Of a DNA stretch of 64,000 nt, positions 38,417-48,200 are shown one piece after another. The notes under the pieces were generated by a model. That model made no database searches and was not told where the DNA came from. It saw only the letters and a program-made list of their open reading frames with translations. Position numbers and translations under genes: made by a program. Source of the stretch: Phocaeicola plebeius DSM 17135. GTDB taxonomy: Bacteria; Bacteroidota; Bacteroidia; Bacteroidales; Bacteroidaceae. Location: assembly GCF_000187895.1 (NCBI RefSeq), contig NZ_DS990134.1, positions 496,001 through 560,000 of the forward strand. Direction: 5' to 3'. Position 1 is the stretch's first letter. Each line of letters opens with the position of its first letter.

Positions 38417-39862
38417 ATGAGAAACCGAATATTAACTTTCGTATTATTATTGGTTGCTTGTGGCAATTTATGTGCTCAGCAAAAAAAATCATCAGATTTG
38501 TTACCTGCAGAACAGGAGATAATGCTTAAATATGGTGCAGATCGTTTAGGCAAACGTCACGATGCGGCAATGGAACGTTTTCGTAGTCATCGTTTGGGTG
38601 CTTTTATTCATTGGGGATTATATGCTATTCCTGGAGGTGAATGGAACGGAAAGGTCTATAATGGGGCAGCAGAATGGTTAAAGAGTTGGGCAAATGTTCC
38701 TTCTGAAGAGTGGATGAAATTAATGAATCAATGGAATCCCCAAAGATTTGATGCTACTAAGTGGGCTAGAATGGCTAAAGAAATGGGAGTAAAGTATGTG
38801 AAAATTACAACTAAGCATCATGAAGGATTCTGTTTATGGCCTAGTAAATATACTAAATATACAGTGGCAAATACCCCTTATAAAAAAGATATTTTAGGAG
38901 AACTGGTAAAAGCTTATAACAAAGAAGGCATTGATGTGCATTTTTATTTCTCAGTCATGGATTGGAGCCATCCTGATTACCGTTATGATATAAAGTCAGA
39001 AGATGATGAGATTGCTTTTCGACGTTTTCTCGAGTTTACAGATAATCAATTGAAAGAATTAGCAAGTCTTTACCCTACTGTGAAAGACTTCTGGTTTGAT
39101 GGTACATGGGATGAAAGTATCAAAAAAAATGGATGGTGGACAGCTCATGTAGAACAAATGTTGAAAGAGATGCTTCCCGGGGTTACTATTAATAGTCGTT
39201 TGCGTGCAGATGATTATGGTAAGCGTCATTTTGATAGTAATGGCCATTTGATGGGGGATTATGAGTCGGGGTATGAACGTCGGTTGCCAGATCCGGTAAA
39301 AGATTTAAAAGTGACAAAATGGGACTGGGAGGCATGTATGACTATTCCTGAAAATCAATGGGGGTATCATAAGGATTGGTCATTGAGCTATGTAAAGAAC
39401 TCTGTAGAGGTGTTGGAACGAATTGTACATGCTGTATCTATGGGCGGTAATATGGTCGTGAATTTCGGCCCGCAACCTGATGGTGATTTCCGTCATGAAG
39501 AAAAAGAGTTGGCTGAGGTTGTTGGACGTTGGATGAAAAAGAATGGTGAGTGTGTTTATGGTTGTGACTATGCAGGCTTAGAAAAACAAGATTGGGGGTA
39601 CTATACCCGTAATGGAAATGATATCTATATGGTTGTATTTAATCTGCCTTTCTCAAAATGGTTGACAGTGAAGACACCAAAAGAATTAAAGCCGGTAGAG
39701 GCTGTTACACTAGATGGGCAGAAGGTGAAAGTGGTGGAAACTACAAATAATGAATATAATGTTAAAGTACCAGAGAAGATAATAGGTGATCCATTCGTCA
39801 TTAAATTAAAAGTAGAAATAGTAAATGGCTCTGTGGATAAATATAAGGCTGCTTTGACTTAA
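38417..39862 (+). CDS. GH29 alpha-L-fucosidase, secreted
   Basis: This 481-residue protein has a signal peptide (about 1-20, ending LCAQ). The GH29 barrel is recognised by FIHWGLYAIPGGEW near residue 62, the KYVKITTKHHEGFCLWPSKYT motif near residue 129, FYFSVMDWSHPDY near residue 176, and the nucleophile motif FWFDGTWD with D228. GH29 enzymes release alpha-L-fucose with retention. The C-terminal part (about 400-481) is a small beta domain. It is followed 17 bases later by GH105 and then GH2, so it heads a three-gene operon. Its codons are AT-rich compared with the two genes behind it. Confidence 0.92.
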   Translation: MRNRILTFVLLLVACGNLCAQQKKSSDLLPAEQEIMLKYGADRLGKRHDAAMERFRSHRLGAFIHWGLYAIPGGEWNGKVYNGAAEWLKSWANVPSEEWMKLMNQWNPQRFDATKWARMAKEMGVKYVKITTKHHEGFCLWPSKYTKYTVANTPYKKDILGELVKAYNKEGIDVHFYFSVMDWSHPDYRYDIKSEDDEIAFRRFLEFTDNQLKELASLYPTVKDFWFDGTWDESIKKNGWWTAHVEQMLKEMLPGVTINSRLRADDYGKRHFDSNGHLMGDYESGYERRLPDPVKDLKVTKWDWEACMTIPENQWGYHKDWSLSYVKNSVEVLERIVHAVSMGGNMVVNFGPQPDGDFRHEEKELAEVVGRWMKKNGECVYGCDYAGLEKQDWGYYTRNGNDIYMVVFNLPFSKWLTVKTPKELKPVEAVTLDGQKVKVVETTNNEYNVKVPEKIIGDPFVIKLKVEIVNGSVDKYKAALT

Positions 39863-39879
39863 TCATAGAAAGAAAAACT

Positions 39880-40992
39880 ATGAAACATTTTTGGATGTGT
39901 GCCTGTCTGTTGTTTTCAACCCTCACAGTCTGGGGACAGACGAATTTCAGGAAATCGGAAATAAAGGAAGTTATGAAGCGTGTGGCCGATTGGCAAATTG
40001 CTAATCCGGACAAACGCCATGAGCATGGTGACCTGGACTGGACCAATGCGGCGTTGTACATGGGTATGATAGACTGGGCAGAACTGGCAGAAAAGGAGGA
40101 TGGTAACCGGGCATATTATGACTGGCTTCTGAAAATCGGAAGACGCAATCATTTTCAGATGGGGAAATGGATGTACCATGCCGATTTTATAGCCGTGGGG
40201 CAGCCTTTTATTGATTTGTATCAGAAATATAAGGAACAGAAGATGATTACACCTGTAATGGCACGAGCCAACTGGGTGGTAGAGAATATGCCAATGGCTT
40301 CCATGCAGTTGGATTATGGCAAGATGGAAACCTTGACACGCTGGTCATGGTGTGATGCGCTGTTTATGGCGCCTCCTGTGTATGCCAAGCTTTACGGGCA
40401 GACTTTAGACAGAAAGTACCTTGATTTTATGAACCGGGAATACAAGGCTACCTACGATTTGCTTTTTGACAAAGAAGAAAATCTCTTTTATCGTGACACT
40501 CGCTATATAGGTAAACAGGAAGCAAACGGGAAGAAGGTATTCTGGGGCCGTGGAAACGGATGGGTACTTGGCGGATTGGCTGAAATTCTGAAAGCATTGC
40601 CTGCGGATGAGCCTTCCCGGAAATTTTATCAGGAATTATTTGTGACACTGGCTACGAGAGTAGCCGAATTGCAGAGTGCTGACGGTTACTGGCATGCCAG
40701 TCTGTTGGATCCGGCATCTTATCCTTCACCGGAAACCAGTGCGACAGGATTCATCGTATATGCACTTGCTTATGGGGTAAACCAGCATTTGCTGGACAGA
40801 GATGCTTTTTTGCTGGTTTTGGAAAGGGGCTGGAAAGCTTTGACTGATGCGGTAGAAAAGAATGGGAAGTTGGGATATGTACAGCCTATTGGCGCCGACC
40901 CCAGGAAAGTGACTCGCGACATGACGGAAGTGTATGGCGTGGGAGCTTTCCTGATGGCCGGATGTGAATTGTATAAAATGTCAGAAAAATGA
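39880..40992 (+). CDS. GH105 unsaturated rhamnogalacturonyl hydrolase-like
   Basis: This 370-residue protein has a signal peptide (about 1-20, ending VWGQ). The (alpha/alpha)6 barrel of GH105/GH88 is supported by W-T-N-A-ALYMGM near residue 54, MYHADFIAVGQ near residue 98, the catalytic-type aspartate D159 in RWSWCDALFMAPP, and the FWGRGNGWVLGGLAEIL segment near residue 224. Family members hydrolyse the 4,5-unsaturated uronic acid left by polysaccharide lyases. No lyase is encoded in the window, so its substrate must be made elsewhere. Its stop overlaps the next start by 4 bases (ATGA), implying translational coupling with GH2. Confidence 0.9.
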   Translation: MKHFWMCACLLFSTLTVWGQTNFRKSEIKEVMKRVADWQIANPDKRHEHGDLDWTNAALYMGMIDWAELAEKEDGNRAYYDWLLKIGRRNHFQMGKWMYHADFIAVGQPFIDLYQKYKEQKMITPVMARANWVVENMPMASMQLDYGKMETLTRWSWCDALFMAPPVYAKLYGQTLDRKYLDFMNREYKATYDLLFDKEENLFYRDTRYIGKQEANGKKVFWGRGNGWVLGGLAEILKALPADEPSRKFYQELFVTLATRVAELQSADGYWHASLLDPASYPSPETSATGFIVYALAYGVNQHLLDRDAFLLVLERGWKALTDAVEKNGKLGYVQPIGADPRKVTRDMTEVYGVGAFLMAGCELYKMSEK

Positions 40993-43100
40993 AACTACAT
41001 AAGATTATAGGAGCGTGCCTGTTGTCTGGTCTGTGTGCGACAGGCGCTTTTTCAAGAGAGGTAATCAGCTTTAATGATGGCTGGTTGTTTAAAAAAGGGC
41101 CGTTTGCAACAGACGTGATGAAGGCAGCTGCCCAGTGGGAGAGTAAATGGACAGAGGTGACCATCCCTCATACCTGGAATGCGCAGGATATGCAGGTGAA
41201 GACAAACTCTTTTTATGAGGGAGCGGCTTATTATCGTAAGACTTATGTGATTCCCGAGACCATGAAGGGGAAGCGTTTGTTCTTGCGCTTTGAAGGTGTG
41301 GGGACTTGTACGGAAGTGTATGTCAACGGTTATCTGGTGGGTACACACAAGGGAGGATATTCCGCCTTTGTCTGTGAGATTGGTGAGCAGGTAAAATATG
41401 GGGAGAGCAATGAGATTGTAGTGAAGGCTGACAATACAGCTCGTCCGGATGTCATTCCGGTGAACCATAGCCTTTTTGGAGTATACGGAGGTATCTATCG
41501 CCCGGTGTCGTTGGTAGTGACAGAGCCTTGTCATATTGCGGTGGAAGATTATGCTTCTCCAGGGGTCTATATTACCCAGAAAAATGTGTCGAAAAGTGCA
41601 GCGGAAGTAAATGTGAAGGTGAAACTGGACAACGCTTCCTTGCAACCGGAAACACTGGAACTGGAGAATGCAATCTATGATGCGGAAGGCAAACTGGTGA
41701 AGAAGCATGTACGCAGTTTGGAACTGACTCCGCAAGGAATGCAGTCGTATACGGCTTCTTTCCAATTAAAACGTCCGCATTTGTGGCAGGGACGGAAAGA
41801 TCCTTATTTATATAAGGTAGTATCCCGTCTGAAGCAGGAGGGACGGGTGATTGATGAAGTGGTACAGCCGTTGGGTATCCGTAAATATGAAATTGTGGCC
41901 GGGAAAGGCTTCTTCCTGAATGGAGAGAAATATCCTATGTATGGAGTAACTCGCCATCAGGACTGGTGGGGAAAAGGTAGTGCGTTGACAAATCAGGAAC
42001 ATGACGCGGATTTAGCCATGATTATGGATATTGGAGCTACTACCATTCGCCTGGCACATTATCAGCAGGCAGAGTATATGTATGCTAAATGCGATAGTCT
42101 GGGACTGATAGTCTGGGCTGAGATTCCTTTTGTAAATCGGGTGACGGGGCAGGAATGGGATAATGCCCATCAGCAGATGAGAGAATTGGTTCGACAGAAT
42201 TTTAATCACCCTTCCATTTATATTTGGGGAATTCATAATGAGGTGTATCATCCGCATGGTTACACAGCTGCATTGACCCGTTCGTTGCATGATGTATGTA
42301 AGACGGATGATCCGGACCGTTATACGGCTGCTGTAAACGGGTATGGACATGCTGAACATCCGGTGAACCAGAATGCAGACGTTCAAGGGATGAACCGCTA
42401 CTTTGGCTGGTATGAAAGGAAGATACAGGATATCAAACCTTGGGTGGAAGGTTTGGAAAAAAATTACCCCTGGCAGAAACTGATGTTGACAGAGTATGGG
42501 GCGGATGCGAACTTGGAGCATCAGACTGAATATCTGGGAGATGCCTTGAATTGGGGAAAACCTTTTTATCCTGAGACTTTCCAGACAAAAGTACATGAGT
42601 ATCAGTGGAGCGTGATTGCTGAACACCCTTACATTATTGCTTCTTACTTGTGGAATATGTTTGATTTTGCTGTGCCTATGTGGGAGCGTGGAGGAGTTCC
42701 TGCACGTAACTTGAAGGGAATGGTAACTTTCGACCGTAAGATTAAGAAGGATTCCTATTATTGGTATAAAGCTAACTGGAGTAAGGAACCTGTACTTTAT
42801 CTGACACAGCGTCGTAATGTGGACAGAGAAAGAAAAGAAACTTCGGTAACCGTGTATTCTAATATCGGAACTCCGGTGGTATATCTGAACGGGAAACCTT
42901 TGGAAGGTATCCGTAAAGGATATACAGAGGTGCACTATGTATTTGATAAAGTGACGCTGGTTCAGGGAAAGAATATATTGAAGGCTGTAGTCAGCTATCA
43001 GGGAAAAGAGTACGTAGATGAGATAGAATGGAACTATACTGGTGAAAAGAATAGGGGGACTGTCGTGCATGAGAATAAGAAGGAGCATGCAGGATGGTAA
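40989..43100 (+). CDS. GH2 family beta-glycosidase, secreted
   Basis: This 703-residue protein has a signal peptide (about 1-22). It shows a GH2 sugar-binding domain (TIPHTWNAQDMQ near residue 57), an Ig-like domain (about 190-300), and a TIM barrel with acid/base E418 (GIHNEVYH) and nucleophile E502 (LTEYGADANLEHQ). A short C-terminal DUF4982-like region follows. It is most likely a beta-galactosidase or beta-glucuronidase; the family does not settle which. It is translationally coupled to GH105 and closes the operon at a perfect terminator. Confidence 0.9.
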   Translation: MKLHKIIGACLLSGLCATGAFSREVISFNDGWLFKKGPFATDVMKAAAQWESKWTEVTIPHTWNAQDMQVKTNSFYEGAAYYRKTYVIPETMKGKRLFLRFEGVGTCTEVYVNGYLVGTHKGGYSAFVCEIGEQVKYGESNEIVVKADNTARPDVIPVNHSLFGVYGGIYRPVSLVVTEPCHIAVEDYASPGVYITQKNVSKSAAEVNVKVKLDNASLQPETLELENAIYDAEGKLVKKHVRSLELTPQGMQSYTASFQLKRPHLWQGRKDPYLYKVVSRLKQEGRVIDEVVQPLGIRKYEIVAGKGFFLNGEKYPMYGVTRHQDWWGKGSALTNQEHDADLAMIMDIGATTIRLAHYQQAEYMYAKCDSLGLIVWAEIPFVNRVTGQEWDNAHQQMRELVRQNFNHPSIYIWGIHNEVYHPHGYTAALTRSLHDVCKTDDPDRYTAAVNGYGHAEHPVNQNADVQGMNRYFGWYERKIQDIKPWVEGLEKNYPWQKLMLTEYGADANLEHQTEYLGDALNWGKPFYPETFQTKVHEYQWSVIAEHPYIIASYLWNMFDFAVPMWERGGVPARNLKGMVTFDRKIKKDSYYWYKANWSKEPVLYLTQRRNVDRERKETSVTVYSNIGTPVVYLNGKPLEGIRKGYTEVHYVFDKVTLVQGKNILKAVVSYQGKEYVDEIEWNYTGEKNRGTVVHENKKEHAGW

Positions 43101-43101
43101 T

Positions 43102-43133
43102 AAAGAACGGGGCTTTTAAGGCCCCGTTCTTTT
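43102..43133. terminator. Bidirectional terminator between GH2 and GH110
   Basis: A perfect 12-bp GC-rich stem (43102-43113 with 43121-43132) with a 7-base loop is followed by TTTT on the plus strand and has AAA on the other side. It sits in the 38-base gap between the convergent genes. Confidence 0.92.
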
Positions 43134-43138
43134 TAATG

Positions 43139-44917
43139 CTATTCGGTAATTTCTACCCGGTTTACTTTTTCCAGTAAGAATCGGTTTTGGTTCCAGTGAA
43201 AAGGTAGGTAGGCGTTATTTGTTGTAATCTTGTTTTGTTTAAAGATTAGTCCGTCTACAGACTTGGCATATAGAATAGGTGCATCGAATGTGTCAAATTC
43301 ATTGTCTGTAATCTGGATGGCACCTGGTTTCCCTCCGTGGAAATATTTTACCTGATGCTCCAAATCGGGAATTTCCGGATAAATGGAAATCACGGCGTTG
43401 GTAAACTGGAACATATTGGTCAGTGCATTAATGAACCGATTGTGACGGATGATTACTTCCTGGCAGGCACCGGTTTCATACCAGCCGTTGCAGTCACCAC
43501 ACAACAAAATAGCTGTTCCTGAAGTATGGTCAAACAGGTTGTTTTCTACGATTGTTTTTTTAGGTGTGCTGAACAGAGAACCTCTGGCGCGGTTGTTGCG
43601 GATGGTATTACCGGCAAAATAAACCTCAGGTGTCCATGTCAGGTTTTCAATCCCGAAATCAGTCTGTTCGGCTAAAGTTTCAGGAAGTGGCTGAGTGAAA
43701 CGGATGATAAACTCACGGGCACCGTCTGCTGTCGGTTTGTCTGAGGCTGTAATGCGTTCTATACAATTCTTTCCATCCAGCAGTTCCATGGTTCTTGAAC
43801 GGATGAACTGTACGCTGTCGCCTGGGAATCCCCAGTCAAATCCCCAAGCTTGGTCGTGCATATAGCGGGCTTTGAGAGTATGAGTGTCAATTTGTTGGAG
43901 CACTTTCAAGTAGGTTCCGTGCACATTGATGGCATCGTCCATCATACCTTCATACAATCCGTTGACAGAGGTGATTTTTCCTTTACACTGAGAAAAATGG
44001 GTTGCATCGGCCTGAGTAGTGAAATAGCGGGAGTCGTTTTCTCCTTTCAAACATACACCAAAACCATCCATCGTGATGTCATCGCATAGCTGGGCTAACA
44101 GTCCCATGCCTTGTGCATAGTGTACCTTGACATTCTTTATTGTGGTTCGGGTATTATGTGACAGGAAGATACCGGGAGTCGGACGGTCCCATGAGCGCAT
44201 GGCGACAATAGTCCCTGCCGGAAGTCGTTTGTCTTTCCATTTAGGGGCATGTATCAAATTCTTTCCTACCAGGGAACAGCCTTTGGTCGGGCAGCTGATA
44301 TCGCTGGTGTTGTATACAATATGTCGGCTGGCCTTTTCAAAAGCTATACCCGACATCGGGCGAAGTTTCCAACCTTCTCCCTTTGTTTCGAAAACAGAGT
44401 CTTTTGTCAGGTGGTACTCTACCCATGGAGCAGGTTGAAAGGTGATTCCTTTTTCTCCTTCATTTTTTATAATTTCCACTTGAGCTATGTGTGGATTGGC
44501 AAAATCGATGCTGAAATTTTGCAAGGTACAGTCTGTACTTCTAAGCAGAGATATCGGAATCATTTGTCCATGGAAGATAAACTCTGCTCCGTTTCCTTCT
44601 ATTGTCAGCGATTTCATATCCTCCAGTGCCAGACCTACTTTTTTAGGATTATCCTGGTCGTGGTTGGAAATGTAGTAAGTGCGTTCTGCAGCTCCTTCAG
44701 GATAGAAATGATAGGTTCCGCTTTGAAAGCGTAAGGTTACTGCTTCGCCTTCTTTTACTTCTTTTTTAATTTTTGCAAGTACCTTTTCCATTCGGGCAGA
44801 CATGTTGCTTTTCTTTCCTGGTTGAATACCGAAATGAGACATGTCATACACGTGTTGTGCGCATAGAGGAAGACATAATGCGGCAAACAATGCCAGGCAT
44901 TCTAGTTTCATTTTCAT
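43139..44917 (-). CDS. glaB: GH110 alpha-1,3-galactosidase (GlaB-like), secreted
   Basis: This 592-residue protein has a signal peptide (about 1-20, ending PLCAQ). The body is a right-handed parallel beta-helix with many short repeats (LTIEGNGAEF, TIKNVKVHYAQGMGLLAQ, VIIRHNRFINA). The GH110 signature is GLYEGMMDDAINVHGTY, with the adjacent acidic pair D327 and D328, preceded by ATHFSQCKGKI. GH110 enzymes release terminal alpha-1,3-galactose by inversion, as in blood group B and linear alpha-Gal epitopes. The length fits the family. GlaB versus GlaA (branched only) cannot be told by eye, so the symbol is tentative. It is convergent with GH2 and divergent from SusC. Confidence 0.85.
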   Translation of the reverse strand: MKMKLECLALFAALCLPLCAQHVYDMSHFGIQPGKKSNMSARMEKVLAKIKKEVKEGEAVTLRFQSGTYHFYPEGAAERTYYISNHDQDNPKKVGLALEDMKSLTIEGNGAEFIFHGQMIPISLLRSTDCTLQNFSIDFANPHIAQVEIIKNEGEKGITFQPAPWVEYHLTKDSVFETKGEGWKLRPMSGIAFEKASRHIVYNTSDISCPTKGCSLVGKNLIHAPKWKDKRLPAGTIVAMRSWDRPTPGIFLSHNTRTTIKNVKVHYAQGMGLLAQLCDDITMDGFGVCLKGENDSRYFTTQADATHFSQCKGKITSVNGLYEGMMDDAINVHGTYLKVLQQIDTHTLKARYMHDQAWGFDWGFPGDSVQFIRSRTMELLDGKNCIERITASDKPTADGAREFIIRFTQPLPETLAEQTDFGIENLTWTPEVYFAGNTIRNNRARGSLFSTPKKTIVENNLFDHTSGTAILLCGDCNGWYETGACQEVIIRHNRFINALTNMFQFTNAVISIYPEIPDLEHQVKYFHGGKPGAIQITDNEFDTFDAPILYAKSVDGLIFKQNKITTNNAYLPFHWNQNRFLLEKVNRVEITE

Positions 44918-44955
44918 AGTTTGTGAATTAAGTGTTTAGAAATGATGATTGATGA

Positions 44956-44963
44956 CAAAGGTA
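44956..44963 (-). promoter_or_regulatory. -7 box of the GH110 gene
   Basis: TACCTTTG on the minus strand is an exact TAnnTTTG match, 38 bases before the GH110 start codon. No -33 TTTG at the usual spacing. Confidence 0.5.
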
Positions 44964-45200
44964 AATGTTTTCTGCTTTTATTGTGAATTTTCGTGGGATA
45001 GTTTATTGGCATGGTGGGAAAGATATGAGTGATTTCTGTTATAGTTGATTGACTTTTAGGCTTGATAGAAGAGTGCATAAATAGTGATGGATAATAAATT
45101 ATTTCACTAATTTCATTTGTAATACATGCTTGAAACAAAATAGAATAGTTAAATATTAAAATGTTTTAGAGTTATTATGGAAGTATTTGATTTTTTTCTA

Positions 45201-45208
45201 TAAATTTG
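45201..45208 (+). promoter_or_regulatory. -7 box of the locus C susC operon
   Basis: TAAATTTG on the plus strand is an exact TAnnTTTG match, 46 bases before the SusC start. A TTTG at 45186-45189 is too close (11 bases) to serve as a normal -33 box, so an activator may be needed. Confidence 0.55.
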
Positions 45209-45254
45209 CGAGGATTAAATATAAGTCTATTCTATTAATCTCAATTTTAATATT

Positions 45255-48200
45255 ATGAAAATGAGAAAAACAAACAATGTTAGCCGGCTGATGGTGTTAG
45301 CAAGTGCTTTATATTGCGCATCTCTTCCAACATTTGCAACATCCACTGTACCGGAATCAATGGCTTCAGTTGTTCAACAAACAACGAAACTTAAGGGTGT
45401 TGTATTAGATGCAAAGACAGGTGAGCCGATTATCGGAGCAAATGTGTTGATTAAAGGTACGGCTGTCGGTACAATTACTGACTTTGATGGAAATTATGAG
45501 TTTGAAGGTACGGTAGGTGCCAAACTGGTTATTTCTTTTGTGGGTTACAAATCCATTGAAGTGACAGCGACGGCTCATAACCAGACTATTAAATTGAGTG
45601 AAGATTCGGAAGCACTCGATGAAGTAGTAGTTGTGGGTTATGGTATGCAGCGCAAAAGCTCTATCACTGGTTCTATTTCTTCTGTTAAAGCGGATAAATT
45701 GAAAGACATTACTACACCGAGTGTAGCTAATATGCTACAGGGTAAAATTGCCGGTGCGGTAGTAGTTCCTACTTCTGGTCGTCCGGGTGACGGAGTGAGC
45801 ATCCGTGTGCGTGGTATTGGGTCTATCCGTGGTAATGTAGAGCCTTTGTGGGTAATTGATGGGGTTGTGGGAGCTTCTTCTGCCGATTTGAACCCCAATG
45901 ATATTGAATCTATTTCTATTTTGAAGGACGGTTCGGCTACGGCCCTTTATGGTTCGCGTGGTGCTAACGGTGTTATTCAGGTGACTACCAAACGTGCCAC
46001 TTCGGGTCCTTCACAGATTGATTTGTCTGTTAAGTTCGGTGTATCTCAGTTGCAGAAAGGTAATTTGGAGATGATGTCTGGTGCTGAATATTACGATTAT
46101 GTGCGTACGGCTTACGAAAATGCTGGAACACTGGATGCACAGGGATGGTTACAGCCTTATCTGCGTAACCGAAACTTCGATTGGTGGGATTTGGCTACTC
46201 AGAATGCTTTGACACAGAATTATAACATCGGCTACCGTTATGGTAATGAAAAGATTAAGGCATATTTGTCGGCCGATTATTATTCTGAAGAAGGTACCAT
46301 CAAAGGATTCGATTACGATCGTTTCACCATCCGTTCGAATACTGATTATGTGGTTAATGACCGTTTGACTTTGAAATCTAAGATTTCTGCCAGCTACAAG
46401 GAAACTAACAATCAGGAATATTCTTTGGCACATACTAGCTATACGCCGTGGGATACTCCTTGGGACTCACAAGGAAACCTGAAGGATGGTACGCAGGGTG
46501 TGCCGACAGCTGCAGATGCTCCAACTGCTAACCCGGATGACTACTGGTATTCCGATGGAGGTTCCAACTTCTTATACGATAGAGCCTTGAACTGGGGAAA
46601 GACTCGTAGCAACGGTCTTGATTTGGGACTCGGTCTTGATTTCAAGATTATCGACGGATTGACTTTTGAATCAAATAACCGTGTTGGTTTCAGCAATAAC
46701 TATTCTAATTCCTACGTGGATCCTAACAGCCGTTCGGGTGCGGGTACCAGTGGTTCTTATTACGACGGACAGTCAAATACCCGTTCTATTTACACCAGTC
46801 AGTTGCTTCGTTTCCTGAAGACTTTCGGCGAAAAACACGAAATCAATGCTTATCTGGGTTATGATTACGATGAATATCGTTACTGGGATCTTTCGGCTAC
46901 GGCGTATAAGATTTTCCAGGGAGCCGAGATTATTAATGCTGGTGCAGACGATCCTACCGCCAGTGGTACGAAATCAGAATCGAAGAATGCGGCTATTTAT
47001 TTGAATGTCAACTATTCGTTCGACAGCAAATATTTGATTCAAGGTATGGTTCGTCGAGACGGTTCTTCTAAGTTCGGTAGTGACAAGCGTTGGGCTACAT
47101 TCTGGTCTGTCGGTGCCGGATGGAATATGCACAAGGAAAAGTTCCTCAGCCAGGTAGAATGGATTAATGAGTTGAAGCCGCGTGTGTCATACGGTATCAG
47201 CGGTAACCAGCCGGGCGGTGCTTACGAGTGGGCTACTATTTTTGGCTATACTTCTCAGTATGCGAACGAAATCGCATTCTTGTCCAACTACCAGGGTAAC
47301 CCTGACTTGTCTTGGGAGGAAACAGCTAACTTCGATGCTGGTATTGATATTCGTTTATTCGACCGTGTGAGCATCACTCTCGATTACTATTTGAAGAAAG
47401 TGAAGAACTTGATTTACCTGCGTCACTTGCCTGCTGTAACAGGCTTCAACCGTCAGACGGCTAACAACGGTAAGATGGAAAACTCTGGTGTGGAATTAAC
47501 TATTACTCCTGAATTGATTAAGACCAAAGACTGGTACTGGGATATTAGCTTCAACATGGGTTATAACCGCAATGAGGTGACTTATCTGCCCGATGGTGAT
47601 GACTTGACTATGCAGGCGGTTGCTGTAGGCTATCCATATATGAACTGGTATATGAAAGAATGGGCTGGAGTAGATACCATGACGGGTACACCGCTTTGGT
47701 TCAAGGTAGATCCTGATACTGGTGTGAAGACCGTGACAGGTAATTACAATGAAGCAACGAATGTGCTGCTTGATGCTTCGCCTACTCCGAAAGTGACTGG
47801 TGGCTTGAGTACTAATCTCAGTTGGAAGGGTTTGTCATTGAACGCTAATTTTACTTTCAGTGCTGGGGCCAAGATTTACAACAGTATGCGTGCCGGTGCT
47901 CTTGACCGTGATGCAGAACGTCCTTCTCAGCCAGCTATGAAATTGCCTGATGGATGGAGCCGTTGGGAAAAACCTGGTGACATCGCTACGCATCCTCAGT
48001 TGAGAGCCGGAGGTAACAATGGTGCTTCGAACACTTCTACCCGTTACCTGGAAAATGGTGACTATTTTAAACTGAAGACTTTGACCTTGTCGTACAGCCT
48101 TCCTAAAAAATGGTTGCATTCGTTGAAGATTTCGGGAGCTAATATCAGTGTGAGCGGAGAAAATCTGTTTACGATTACTAAATTCTCTGGTCAAGATCCT

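Larger units (their letters stand above)
25395..43100. other. PUL B: sulfatase/SusCD/HTCS/fucosidase locus
   Basis: The minus arm holds sulfatase, phosphodiesterase-like protein, DUF2264, SusD, SusC and the hybrid sensor. The plus arm holds GH29, GH105 and GH2. Strong terminators at 25316-25360 and 43102-43132 frame it. The activity set points to a sulfated or phosphorylated, fucosylated polymer that also carries uronic acid, since GH105 acts on unsaturated uronate ends. The AT-rich part (27955-39862) differs in composition from both flanks, so the locus may be composite. Confidence 0.75.

Noticed and set aside
38272..38529. An 85-codon open frame in the HTCS/GH29 gap
   Set aside because: It overlaps the GH29 start in another frame and crosses its promoter; no recognisable content.
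41052..41765. A 237-codon antisense open frame
   Set aside because: It is antisense to the sugar-binding half of the same GH2 gene and shows no protein-family features.
42012..43088. A 358-codon antisense open frame
   Set aside because: It is fully opposite a convincing GH2 catalytic domain, has low-complexity content typical of shadows, and no promoter.
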